A DNA stretch of 64,000 nt from Meira nashicola (Eukaryota > Basidiomycota > Exobasidiomycetes > Exobasidiales > Brachybasidiaceae), in the NCBI GenBank assembly GCA_001600355.1, contig BCJU01000002.1:992001-1056000 (forward strand), read 5' to 3'. The position numbers and the translations under genes were made by a program. Below, piece after piece: positions 1-9,838 of this stretch (position 1 is its first letter; every line of letters begins with the position of its first letter). The notes below the pieces were generated by a model. The model had not been told where the DNA came from. It saw only the letters and a program-made list of their open reading frames with translations, and made no database searches.

Positions 1-2839
1 TCGATAAAAATAGCATGCATGACTCCATACTAGCTTTACGTTGTTCAGCACAAGATTCAAGAATATTTGTAATGTTTCTCAACAAGAAAGCACGAGTTTT
101 TAGCGGAACTGATGCATTATGTTCCAACTCAAATCGCGGAGCTTTTTCTGGATAACGCGATGGAAAGAAGAAAGAAAGCCTGACGAAACAAGGTACGCTT
201 TTATTCGCACTCCAAGGTCCATAACAGCTTGCTGTACATTGTCTTGTACTAACGTCAATCTTTTCAAACGTCACACCGTTTAGTGATTTGCTAATCGTCA
301 TAATTTCTTCGCTGATAACTTGAGCAGCATCTTTTGTATCTTCTTCTGCTTCTTTACCTTCTAATATCCTTTCTTGTCCCGTCATGACCGGGGATGTCTC
401 AGTCTTCTCTTTGCCGTAATCCATGCCAACACGCTTTGATTCGTGCACAGATCGTTTTGTTTTCCTGTCCAATGCGTTTACTGAAGGTGATCGAGCTTCT
501 TTTCCCATACGAACACCAGCAATCCAACCAACTGCGTCAACATGAGAAGCGTTTCCTTTTTGTGCGGCACCGGTCATATTTAATTGGCCGGATCGAGCCA
601 TTGAGCCCCTTGTCATGAAATTGTGTGAAGCGGCTTGTTTGCTCATCACCCTTGCAGGGTTTATTTTAGAGGATTTGGATAGGTTTATGTCTTTCTTTTT
701 ACGAGAATTACCAAAAGAGGAACCATGACTTTTTCCCTTTCTATTCATGGTATCATTGCTGCCTGTCCAACTGACCGTATGTCCGCCTCTACCTGTACTT
801 GTATTTGTGTCTATCGTTTTGATCGATTGACGACCTGCCGAGCCAAATTTGTTCCCAGAGTTGAAATCTGCATCGCGTAAACGACTTTGTATACTCGTAT
901 CAACGTTCGAGTTGCCAAACTTACGTCTGTGACTATCGCGAACTGCCATTTGTGTCATACTCATCTTTCTTCGAACTGGAGGGTGGTCATTGTTGTGCAT
1001 ATCGGCCTTACCCATGCTGTTCGGATTGCCCAAGAATGTGCTCTTGTCCAAAAGACCCAGAGTGGTTTGAGGTGAAGCAACTCTTAAACTACCACTGCCA
1101 TTAGAGTGAGCACTTGTTGATCCTTTAGCGCTACCGCTCAAAAGTGACCTCGTTGCTCCTGATGGTGGAATCATACTTGTGGGAGCGCTTTCTTGTGAAA
1201 GATGACCGGTAGATCCTTGTGAAAGCGGTGATGCTTGCATTACGCCGGATGGAGTACCAAGGCTAACACTTAGCATAGTATTTGATTCTTTAATTGGTGC
1301 ATTTTGCATGGTGTCAAAAGAATTCACGATTGTATCATCTTCTGTCGCAACGGGAGGATTACGATACGATATATTTGGCGCATTTAAACGTGTTTGACGA
1401 ACATTGATTGGAGCACCACGTTTATGACCGACAGAAGAAAACATATCATCCGTTATTGGCCAAAGTCGAAGTGTTTGATCTTTGCTCCAGGTGATCAATT
1501 GAAACTTTCTTTGATCGCTAGAAGAATCTTCTCCACCTCTTGTACGGAACAAGTATTCTTTCACAAGATCTTTATGTCCATTAAATCTATGCACAGGTTC
1601 ATCAACTTGTGATTTACTCCACATGCTCAAAGACGTATCTCCTCGTTGCGGCAATGTCATAACGCCTTGACCGAAAGGTAAATGACGAGCACGCCAAACG
1701 GGCGTCTCAGTCAAAATTGTTGTTTCAGCTTCTGTCACTAATTGACGATTTGCAATAGCATGTTGAGCAGCCGGACTATCCAAATCCCACCATTTAACGC
1801 TTCCGTCAAGACTGCAAGTTACCAATCTTGACATTCCAACGGAGACATCTCTGCTCCAATCAACTCCATAAATTTTATTCTCATGTGCTTCGATTGTCGC
1901 TAATGGTAAAGTGCCCTTTCGATCATCCCAAATCAAAACTTTATTATCGCAAGATGTTGCTAATCTATGTTGCGTGGCCCTATTCCATTTCACCTGCGTC
2001 ATTGCAGCATTCCAAGCGCTATATCCTTGTTTCGGTTTACCGGGATCTCGCAAATCCCAAGCCCAAGTCCACGTATCAATTCCGCAACTTGCCAAAACAT
2101 CAGGATGAAAAGGACTCCAATTGATATCAGTAATCGCTCGAGTATGTGCATGTAAAACATGTGATATAGATGAAAGCCTTGATGTAGAGCCCAAAATATC
2201 CGCATGATGATGATGATGAGGATAAGGCACTGTGCCACTAAAGGTGGAAGGTGATATGACAGGAGCGCCTGAATAGCCTGTAGATCGTATTGAAGGAGAT
2301 GAACCTGCCACTGATAATACGGATGCCATCGATAAGACTGGATCATTTCGCATTGCTGCTGGTCGATCTAAATTCCAAACAAGAAGTTTGTTATTTGAAG
2401 TGCTTGCAACCCAATTTGCACGAGCAGGATGAGGGTTCCATTGAACGTCTGCAGGTACCCAAGTTGTAAGATGGGGTAAGAATCGTGGTTGATCGTAAGG
2501 GTTTTCCAAATCGATAATAAATAATCCTTTACGTGAAGCTAAAACGACATCTCTATTTGCCGGCGATAAACTCATACTTCCAACAGGTTCCATTAAGGAG
2601 ATTTGTACTGATCTATTGAATGTGGTAGAATTTCCATGCTGATCTTCATTTTGATTTTTGCCTTTGCCAACTAAATTTTCAAGCGGTTTTGAATTACTTT
2701 CAGGCATGCTTGCAGCAATTTCCGGCATAGATTTCCTTCTCTGAGGATCCTTCTTGTTAAGTTGAACATCTTTAGATGTACTCGCTTGTACGTTTGACTC
2801 TTGTAGAGTTGTAGGCTGATAATGTGTCACCACATCCAT
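1..2839 (-). CDS. MTC5: WDR59/Mtc5-like GATOR2 (SEACAT) subunit, 3' end cut by the window
   Basis: The minus-strand frame is open from an ATG at 2839 to the window edge, giving about 946 residues with no stop, so the C-terminus is missing. Residues about 80-460 hold WD40 repeats with the spacing of WDR59: an HTRAITDINWSPFHPD repeat, a QVKWNRATQHRLATS repeat, an HENKIYGVDWS repeat, then TPVWRARHLPFG and LITWSKDQTLRLWPI. A Ser/Asn-rich linker follows. Near the truncated end, about residues 850-945, is an RWD domain with FVRLSFFFPSRYPEKAPRF. The family (human WDR59, budding yeast Mtc5/Sea3) is a subunit of GATOR2/SEACAT at the vacuole and antagonises the TORC1 inhibitor GATOR1 in amino-acid sensing. 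The zinc-ribbon C-terminus expected for the family would lie outside the window. A CTTACAG just upstream of the ATG resembles a splice acceptor, so a 5' exon or leader intron is possible. Confidence 0.88.
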   Translation of the reverse strand, partial: MDVVTHYQPTTLQESNVQASTSKDVQLNKKDPQRRKSMPEIAASMPESNSKPLENLVGKGKNQNEDQHGNSTTFNRSVQISLMEPVGSMSLSPANRDVVLASRKGLFIIDLENPYDQPRFLPHLTTWVPADVQWNPHPARANWVASTSNNKLLVWNLDRPAAMRNDPVLSMASVLSVAGSSPSIRSTGYSGAPVISPSTFSGTVPYPHHHHHADILGSTSRLSSISHVLHAHTRAITDINWSPFHPDVLASCGIDTWTWAWDLRDPGKPKQGYSAWNAAMTQVKWNRATQHRLATSCDNKVLIWDDRKGTLPLATIEAHENKIYGVDWSRDVSVGMSRLVTCSLDGSVKWWDLDSPAAQHAIANRQLVTEAETTILTETPVWRARHLPFGQGVMTLPQRGDTSLSMWSKSQVDEPVHRFNGHKDLVKEYLFRTRGGEDSSSDQRKFQLITWSKDQTLRLWPITDDMFSSVGHKRGAPINVRQTRLNAPNISYRNPPVATEDDTIVNSFDTMQNAPIKESNTMLSVSLGTPSGVMQASPLSQGSTGHLSQESAPTSMIPPSGATRSLLSGSAKGSTSAHSNGSGSLRVASPQTTLGLLDKSTFLGNPNSMGKADMHNNDHPPVRRKMSMTQMAVRDSHRRKFGNSNVDTSIQSRLRDADFNSGNKFGSAGRQSIKTIDTNTSTGRGGHTVSWTGSNDTMNRKGKSHGSSFGNSRKKKDINLSKSSKINPARVMSKQAASHNFMTRGSMARSGQLNMTGAAQKGNASHVDAVGWIAGVRMGKEARSPSVNALDRKTKRSVHESKRVGMDYGKEKTETSPVMTGQERILEGKEAEEDTKDAAQVISEEIMTISKSLNGVTFEKIDVSTRQCTASCYGPWSANKSVPCFVRLSFFFPSRYPEKAPRFELEHNASVPLKTRAFLLRNITNILESCAEQRKASMESCMLFLS

Positions 2840-3143
2840 TCCGACAAATACTGTAAGCGAAAAGCAATCAAATGTCGAGCTATGATCAGCTCTTCACAAT
2901 GATTACAGAATGGTAGGAGAAGAGTAAGAAGACACGAAAGCAGCCTAGTCTAATCAAATATGACGCTCTCGCACGGGCAACCTTTTAAGAAAAATCAGGC
3001 TAAGATAATCGGAAATGCATTTTGTACGGATACACGTGCAGTGCTGCAGACCAAAAAAAAGAAGATGCATATTATTCTAGAAGATGTGAATAATCGATCT
3101 TCTACCATCGTCGAGGTCATCAATAAAATTGTCTTCATCTGTC
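2840..3143. other. Divergent intergenic region between the WDR59 gene and an unknown gene
   Basis: This gap of about 300 bases lies between two divergent starts and presumably holds both promoters. It contains A-rich runs and a possible splice acceptor for the minus-strand gene near 2855. I see no conserved coding potential or RNA gene. Confidence 0.5.
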
Positions 3144-4005
3144 ATGGCTGCAAGACCTACGCTTGGACGAAGGATATGGAATAATATCGGCTTCTTGACG
3201 TTATTTACTGTCCTTACTTCTTCTTCTCTCAATTGTGTCACTTTAGTACGTGAACGTAGAGATGAACGCAGGCTACATGCACTTCAATGCGGATTATTAC
3301 AAGATTTACGATCAGCATTAAGAGAGATGCCATCTTCTTCAAAAGTAACTTTAGACGAACAAAAGATGCTCGTAAGAAGGTTCACATCACTTCAATTAAA
3401 TCCAGCTTTGATCGGTTTTTCACAATCAGTATTACCACAAGAATCAGAAGAGGAGTTATTGAGGAAACATAGAGAAATACATACAAGTTGGAGTCAAGCT
3501 TTATTCGGTTCAGGATTGATTGGTAAATTGCGCGAATCAACAAGAAAGACGATCTCACGTTTGCGTGGAGGAAAAGAGGAATTTGATCAAGTTAAAGCAG
3601 ATCATGCTGAGAAGGAAGAAGCTGAATGGATCAAAGGTAAGTAGAGATAGTTTTATAATTTTGAAAGATGCACACAAGCTGACCCAATCGCTTCCATATA
3701 TGCGTCCCATTTTTCAAATAGCCATTGAGGAATCTGAAATGAGAGAACAGAATGCATTAGGTAAGCAAGAAATGAAATTAGACGAAAAGATACCGCCGCT
3801 TGGAAACGTATCCGGAACAAGTACAAAGTCAAATGCAGACGTAGAAGATTCTTCCCAGACAGGCTCGTGGTTCTCGTGGCGATCAAAAGACGAAGACAAG
3901 AAAAGTGCTCAAGAAGAAAATCAATCGCGAAACATCAGTCCAAATGCACGGTCAATATTTAACGAGAATCAACAAAATGCGTCTCCGAGACGGTTGATAG
4001 TATAA
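3144..4005 (+). CDS. Unknown small protein with N-terminal basic/hydrophobic segment, one intron
   Basis: I do not recognise the family. Exons are 3144-3636 and 3722-4005, giving 258 residues. The intron 3637-3721 (85 bases) starts GTAAGT, contains GCTGAC as a possible branch site and ends CAAATAG. Without splicing, the first frame stops a few bases after the donor. The longest open frame begins at a TTG; the first ATG, at 3144, gives the N-terminus MAARPTLGRRIWNN. This basic stretch is followed by a hydrophobic segment at about residues 15-35, which resembles a mitochondrial presequence or signal anchor. The middle is charged and helical (RERRDERRLHAL, a Glu/Lys-rich stretch near residues 130-180), and the C-terminal third is polar and probably disordered. 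A single-pass mitochondrial or ER membrane protein is an inference from composition only. Confidence 0.6.
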
Positions 4006-5032
4006 TAAGAAAGTACATATCTGTATGTACATGCAAGTGAACCCTTCTCAATCTGGATAGGCTTTTTGCCATTGTATCATTCTTATTTTTGTACTCGTTC
4101 GTTATTTTTGTTCTGTTAAGGTACACAAAAGTGCTGTTCCTGAATTCGAACATTGTCTAGACACTGATCGATCGATCAAGGTGATCTACATACATACTCT
4201 ACATTATGAATGTACATATGTATGCGTACATCTAGCCATCAGATGAGCCTCATGTTTATTCGCTTTTCATCTCGGTCGATCCTCCGCTTCGAAATTTATA
4301 CTCCGACTGTTGATCAAAAAAGAATCGACGGATTTGACGCGTAAAAAACAAAATCTCGCGTGCCTTAAAAAGTCTAAAGAAGAGAGAAGCTGTGTGCAAA
4401 TGCATGCATCATCAGCCAAAAAGAAAAAGAAAAGAAAAAAAAAAGTCTTTTAAACTCGTTGGCAGTGTGACAGAAGCGACTCTTACTAAATCGGGATCAA
4501 CACCAAGCATGCTTCTTTTTTGCACTCCGCAAAAGTAGAGAAATGAATGAGTGATCTTCTTTCAAAAAGCTGTATGTGTGCCTGCCTGTAAAAGATACAC
4601 ACATGTCAATAGTATGACTTTATGTATTTAAATGTAAGGCATTGAAAAAAGCAAAACCGTGGGGATGAACGGTGTCCGTGTGTGTGTGCATACAAAGAGA
4701 CCTTTATCCTTTATGAAGCTAAAAAACACGGGAAAGGTAGAAAATAAGGCTAGGAGGCTTTTCAGCAATCTGGCGTGTATGTGCCAGTAAAAAACCCAAT
4801 CCGGACACGCGCTTATGCAAAATAAATGAAGCTATTCACCGTTAAAGTGCCATTTCTCGTCAGAAAATACGCTGCCGATTTGACTTCTTCGAACTAGACT
4901 ATGTACATACGCACGTCCTTTTACATGTGTACAGTACCATCCATCCTTTTTCTGATAGGTAGGTAAATGCAAGTAAAAAAGCATTTAGTCTTTCATCACC
5001 ATTCACACCACTTTAACCTACGATTGCTTGCT

Positions 5033-5040
5033 ATATATAG
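5033..5040 (+). promoter_or_regulatory. Candidate TATA box of the PKA catalytic-subunit gene
   Basis: TATATATA stands about 315 bases before the proposed ATG. If used, it implies a leader of roughly 280 bases, which is free of upstream ATGs. The assignment rests on motif and position only. Confidence 0.35.
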
Positions 5041-5067
5041 GTCTGCCTTGTAGCGAGACAATCAGTG

Positions 5068-5098
5068 AGATCCTAATCTTGATCAAGTATCAGGATCT
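5068..5098. repeat. Near-perfect palindrome in the PKA leader
   Basis: Outer arms AGATCCT (5068-5074) and AGGATCT (5092-5098) flank a perfect ten-base palindrome, CTTGATCAAG (5078-5087). Spacers are three and four bases. It lies just downstream of the candidate TATA box, so it could be an RNA hairpin in the 5' leader or a dimeric protein-binding site. Confidence 0.6.
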
Positions 5099-5355
5099 AG
5101 TCAATCTCCTGTATCGCAGCACACGACTTGCAACGCAAATTGATTTTTGCAAGGAGCTCAGGCCTCTAAAAGGTTGAAAGAAGCCCCTCGCTATTTTTCA
5201 CAAATAAACAGACATCCAAAGTACGCCTACAAGAGGGTGTAGTTTGCTCTTGACGCCATCTGTCTGGTGAAACGATCATCATAGGAAAATAGACTGGTGG
5301 ACAGGAAGAACAAATTTGAGCTAAATCATTGGTCTTTATCACTCTTCAACGTATA

Positions 5356-6636
5356 ATGCAACAAGAGTTCAATACGCAAAATCATAAACAATTTTCCAAC
5401 GCACTACCGATCAATACCAATCTTCCACTTTCCCAAAACAATCATATTCCAACTCCAATCGTTCCTTCACAACTTGAGCAATCTTCTCTCAATAGTATCA
5501 TGAACGCTCTACCTGCAACAACGACTGGAGCGGGCGGGCTTGATATCGGAATGGGTTCAGGTAGTGGAATGCTAGCGCAAAGTACATCTACCACAGGCTT
5601 GCCTGCCGCACATCAAGCAGCTCAAGCAGCAGCCGTAGCTGCAGCGACACCGCAAAGAAAGAAGCTGTCCGGACGATATGCTCTTTCTGATTTTGCAGTA
5701 GAGAGAACCTTGGGAACAGGTAGTTTTGGTCGTGTACACTTGGTCAGAAGTAGACACAATGGACGTTTCTATGCAATCAAAGTTCTTCGAAAGGAACAAG
5801 TGGTTCGCATGAAACAAGTAGAACACACAAATAGCGAAAGAGCCGTTTTAGAAGTCGTCAGACATCCATTCTTGGTCAATTTATGGGGCACATTCTCTGA
5901 TCCAACGTTCTTGTATATGGTCATGGACTTTGTACCCGGTGGTGAATTATTTACACTTTTACGTAAATCTCAAAGGTTCCCTCATCCGGTCGCCAAATTT
6001 TACGCAGCAGAAGTAGCATTGGCAATCGATTATCTGCATCAAAATGGTTTCATTTATCGTGATTTGAAGCCCGAAAATATTCTCTTGAGCGCTGATGGAC
6101 ATCTCAAGATTACTGATTTCGGTTTTGCAAAATATGTACCAGATGTTACATGGACATTATGTGGAACGCCAGATTACCTTGCACCAGAAATTGTATCTTC
6201 CAAGGGATACAACAAAAGTGTTGATTGGTGGGCGTTGGGTGTGCTATTGTTTGAAATGCTGGCAGGACATCCTCCCTTTTTCACTGAAGATGGCAATCCG
6301 ATCAAATTATACGAGAAGATTATTGCATGCAAAGTCCGTTATCCACCATACTTTGAACCAGCAGCAAAAGATTTATTGAAATCTTTACTAACGGCTGATC
6401 TAACAAAGCGTTTTGGAAACCTTCATCGTGGATCAAAAGATATCTTTGGACATCTTTGGTTTGCTGAAGTGGATTGGGATAGACTTTACAGGCGTGAAAT
6501 TCCTGCCCCTTACTTACCAACTGTATCCACAGATGGTGACGCAAGTCAATTTGAACGTTATCCCGAAAACGATTTGGCAGAATATACAATGCATGATGCT
6601 CCTGACGTATATGGGCATTTGTTCGTCGATTTCTAG
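5356..6636 (+). CDS. cAMP-dependent protein kinase (PKA) catalytic subunit
   Basis: This is an AGC-family Ser/Thr kinase of 426 residues, the effector kinase of the cAMP pathway. The longest open frame begins at a TTG at 5329; the first ATG, at 5356, is chosen as start. Residues 1-110 are a Gln/Asn/Ser/Ala-rich extension typical of fungal PKA. The kinase domain begins with the glycine loop GTGSFG at about residue 120, followed by YAIKVL (catalytic Lys), YRDLKPEN at about 233, DFGFAK at about 253, and the activation loop [14 protein letters not shown] with the phospho-Thr. After the kinase core comes the AGC tail, ending in the hydrophobic motif HLFVDF at the extreme C-terminus, which is characteristic of PKA. 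The [11 protein letters not shown] and terminal F-x-x-F features separate it from Sch9/PKC. It converges on SPT7 with a 277-base gap. In smut fungi the orthologue controls dimorphism and virulence; that role here is inference. Confidence 0.95.
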   Translation: MQQEFNTQNHKQFSNALPINTNLPLSQNNHIPTPIVPSQLEQSSLNSIMNALPATTTGAGGLDIGMGSGSGMLAQSTSTTGLPAAHQAAQAAAVAAATPQRKKLSGRYALSDFAVERTLGTGSFGRVHLVRSRHNGRFYAIKVLRKEQVVRMKQVEHTNSERAVLEVVRHPFLVNLWGTFSDPTFLYMVMDFVPGGELFTLLRKSQRFPHPVAKFYAAEVALAIDYLHQNGFIYRDLKPENILLSADGHLKITDFGFAKYVPDVTWTLCGTPDYLAPEIVSSKGYNKSVDWWALGVLLFEMLAGHPPFFTEDGNPIKLYEKIIACKVRYPPYFEPAAKDLLKSLLTADLTKRFGNLHRGSKDIFGHLWFAEVDWDRLYRREIPAPYLPTVSTDGDASQFERYPENDLAEYTMHDAPDVYGHLFVDF

Positions 6637-6913
6637 AGTTCAAGGGCATTTGGGGTCTCGATATTTGCTATTCACCTTTTTATCTTCATCTTCTCGTAAT
6701 CTCAATATCTTTCTCTAGTTCTTTGTGCAATATTCACTGTTTGTATCGAGCAAATTCTTGCAAATCTTTCATTTCAGTATGAGATAAAGGGTGTGCGTGT
6801 GTGTTTCTAAGGTTGAGCGAAATTAATGTCATGATAAGTGTTCTTAATTTTCGAAAGACACTCGCAAAGTCTTCGCTTTCAAACAGAATCATCAAATAAG
6901 TTACATTTGCTTT

Positions 6914-9838
6914 TTAGCTAACCGTTACAGTGGGTATGGAATGGTGTTGTTTACCATTCTGATGTGATGAGGAATCTTTCTTTTTACTTTTACTCTTTGT
7001 TGAACTTTTTGATGTGGTTCCATTTAGGTTCATCGTTGGCGTTGCTGAAGATTTTCCAAAGCTATTATTAGTACTCAATGTTGGCTTACGAAGATTACCA
7101 TTTGCAATATTGTTCGTTCCTCCTTCACCGCCGTTCAACTTTGAAATTTTTTGTGAAGAATTTTTACTCGCACTTTGAGTTGCACGTTCTTTCATTGCCC
7201 TTCTCGGTAATTTACCCGTAGGTGGAACTTTGTATCTTTGCCTTTCTTGATCTTCATCGGGTAAAATTAGATAAGCATCTTTCTCATTCTTATTTTCAGC
7301 GCTTTCTTCACCGCCTTCGATCGCATTTGAATTTATACCTTCATTTTCATCTCGATCTTGATCTTGCGTTGCTCTTTGCCATTGACCACGCGAACGCAAT
7401 TCTTCTCGATAGAATGGTCTTAATAATTCAATTTGAGCAGAAATTGCAGCTTCAGTAAGCGGAACGAATGGCGAAGGAGGGTCAAAGTCCAAAGAAGATG
7501 CTCCGCTACTGCCAGATCCTCCCAACCTATTCTTTGCTCCCATGCCACCAGGACCATTGATGTCATCTTGATCTTTTCTGGCAAATACTCTACTTGGCAT
7601 TGCTGCCAATTGTCTGCCAACATCGATGCCCAACTCTTCATCCAAGCCCATATCCTTGAATCCGAAAAAGTCTTCGTCCAGTCCGGCTGCATAACCACCA
7701 CGCAGTATATTTTCATCTTCTTCTCCTGCCATTGTGCCATTTGCCATAGGCTGTGAGGCCCCATTCTCCATTCCATTTGTTGTAGAGCCGAAATATGCAG
7801 CTTCATCAGCCATAGTGAGATTCGTATTGGCCAGCGTATCCTTATAACTTGCACGTAGTTTACGTAAGAGATCCGACATCTTGTTTCCATATCGTACGAC
7901 ATCATCAGCTACATAAGATTCCAAACTGCGAACATCTATTCCTCCATTCTCAAATAATGCATGTAAGATTAACTCCTCCACGCTCATCTCTTGTGCAAAT
8001 CGGTCTGAATATGACCTCATCGTTCGACCGATATTCATGAGGAATTCACCTGCAACATCTACCATCACATCAGCTGCTGCTTTTTGTGAGCCTATAAATC
8101 GTTCAAAATGATATTGTGTAAGCTCCTACTATGTACTCCGCATAACTGTCCACTACCAACTCACCATCAAAACCAGCATGGGCCAACAAGAGATTTGTTC
8201 GATTCTGCAATAGATCCGAAGCACCTTCTCCACTTAAGGTTGGATAAGGATTTCCCGCCATTTCATGCAAAGGTATCATCAGCGCATCTGGCGCTTTCCT
8301 CCTTGGCTTTTCTGTATGACGATAATTCGAATCTTGTCCGCTTTGATATTCAAAGTCGTCTCGATCGTCTTCATCATCGGATGATACAACGCCAAGATCG
8401 GCTGGTATAGGCTCACCAGACTGTTTCATAGTATAATTCGTAAGCATCTGACACACAACAATCTGTTTTCTGTTAATCACTAACCTCAATATGATTGTTC
8501 AACCTTCCATATTTCATATGCGTTCGCCGTAGTCGGGTGATCACTCTTACGTTCTTTTCCACAGCTTTCGAAGCACCTGCCAATCGATTAGTATCTGTAT
8601 TTTGATCCTCGATCACTCCATTTTGCCGTCTCTTTTTCGCAGGCCTTCCGCCAATATACCCTATCCGTTTATTAGGCAACTGTTCGGAATTATGCAATGT
8701 TGATACACCAGAAGCAAGCAAGCTTGGATGGGCCATACTATTCCACCAAACAGCTCCAATGTCGTAGGCTTCTTGTCCTGTTTCCCGCTCTGCCTCCTCC
8801 GGTTCTAAAGGGTATGGCATCGGAGATGATTCATCGTCTTGAACAGCGCTATTTTCGCCTGTCTGTTGTTTTGCTGAGGTGCCGGAAGGGGAGTCTTCCT
8901 CAGGTAATGTCGTAAGAGCTTTTCGCAATACACCCTTTTGGGCTCCCTCGAGTGTTTTGAGCATGTCAAGTGAGCGTTGTACCACTGCACTTTGATGGGA
9001 TGGTAGATCGAGTGTACGTGAACTCGGTCCTGCTACCGGATTCAAGTATTGGTGGTCAAATTCCAAGTCCAAATCATTCAAAGAAGAATTTAACATTTCA
9101 AACGTTTTCATCGCTTCTGCATTACGCAAAAGGGCTGGTCTTTGTTCAAAAGGCGTATCGATCAATGATGTTACGCTGATTCTGCCGAGTCCTATTCCTG
9201 TCTTTGACAATGAAGATTGATCACCCATTCCTTCAGCCCGTACATTGGTTCCCGCCATCGAAGCATCCGAAGGTCTTCTTTGCAAGCCTAATGATGCTTG
9301 CCAATGATTTAGAGCTTCTTTCACATCATTCGTGTCATTAACATAGGTCAAAAGATGATTGGCTTTTGCTCGTAAGACTTGAACGCTTCTTCTTAGAGGA
9401 TGGGTCGGTTCGCTGTTGTATGTAAGACAATTGTCCCAAATAAGATCGAGGTCACGCATGAATTGTGCTTTAGATTTGTATCTTCCTTGTCGAACATTTC
9501 GAAGCATTGTACCTATATCCATTGGATTCTTGATCACATCGTAATAATCCGGTGCGTCACGTTTGGCAACTTTGGTCAAGAAAGCGCTCGCATGTTCGCT
9601 ACTTTTCAATTCTTCCAATAATCTGACCATTGCTTCTGTGAATTCGATTCGATCATCTTTTCCGCTACGAACTTCAATCAAGAGGTCACGTAATTCGTGG
9701 TCTGATAGTCGGACGCAATCGCGCCTTGCGTCGATCGCTTGCAAGAGATACTGTAATGCAAAAAAATGGGCAAGTCAGAAGATGTCAGTATGATTAAAGA
9801 ACACAAACAGCAACTCTCTTTCTGTTTCTTACCTTCAT
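6914..9838 (-). CDS. SPT7: SAGA complex subunit Spt7 (bromodomain plus histone fold), four exons
   Basis: Spt7 is a structural subunit of the SAGA histone acetyltransferase coactivator. Proposed exons, read on the minus strand, are 9838-9833, 9750-8485, 8420-8165 and 8091-6914: 901 residues, all phases consistent. The first exon carries only the codons for Met-Lys; the frame then reads YLLQAIDARRD. Introns are 82, 64 and 73 bases. The second starts GTTAGT, has CTTAC and ends AAACAG; an alternative acceptor at 8448 would keep frame and add nine residues. The bromodomain is at about residues 39-140, with DYYDVIKNPMD and the acetyl-lysine-binding Asn in WDNCLTYNSEP. An acidic linker follows. At about 511-595 is the Spt7 histone fold, spanning DVAGEFLMNIGRT, FAQEMSVEELILHALFENG and DVRSLESYV. 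The tail is Ser/Lys-rich. Bromodomain followed by this histone fold identifies Spt7. Confidence 0.9.

Larger units (their letters stand above)
4006..5355. other. Intergenic region and long leader of the PKA gene
   Basis: This stretch of about 1.35 kb has no convincing gene. It holds A-rich and TGTACATA/GTATG-type simple sequence, a GATCGATCGATC run near 4169, a TATA-like element near 5033-5040 and a near-perfect palindrome at 5068-5098. There is no ATG between about 5041 and the proposed PKA start at 5356, as expected of a scanned leader. Confidence 0.5.
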
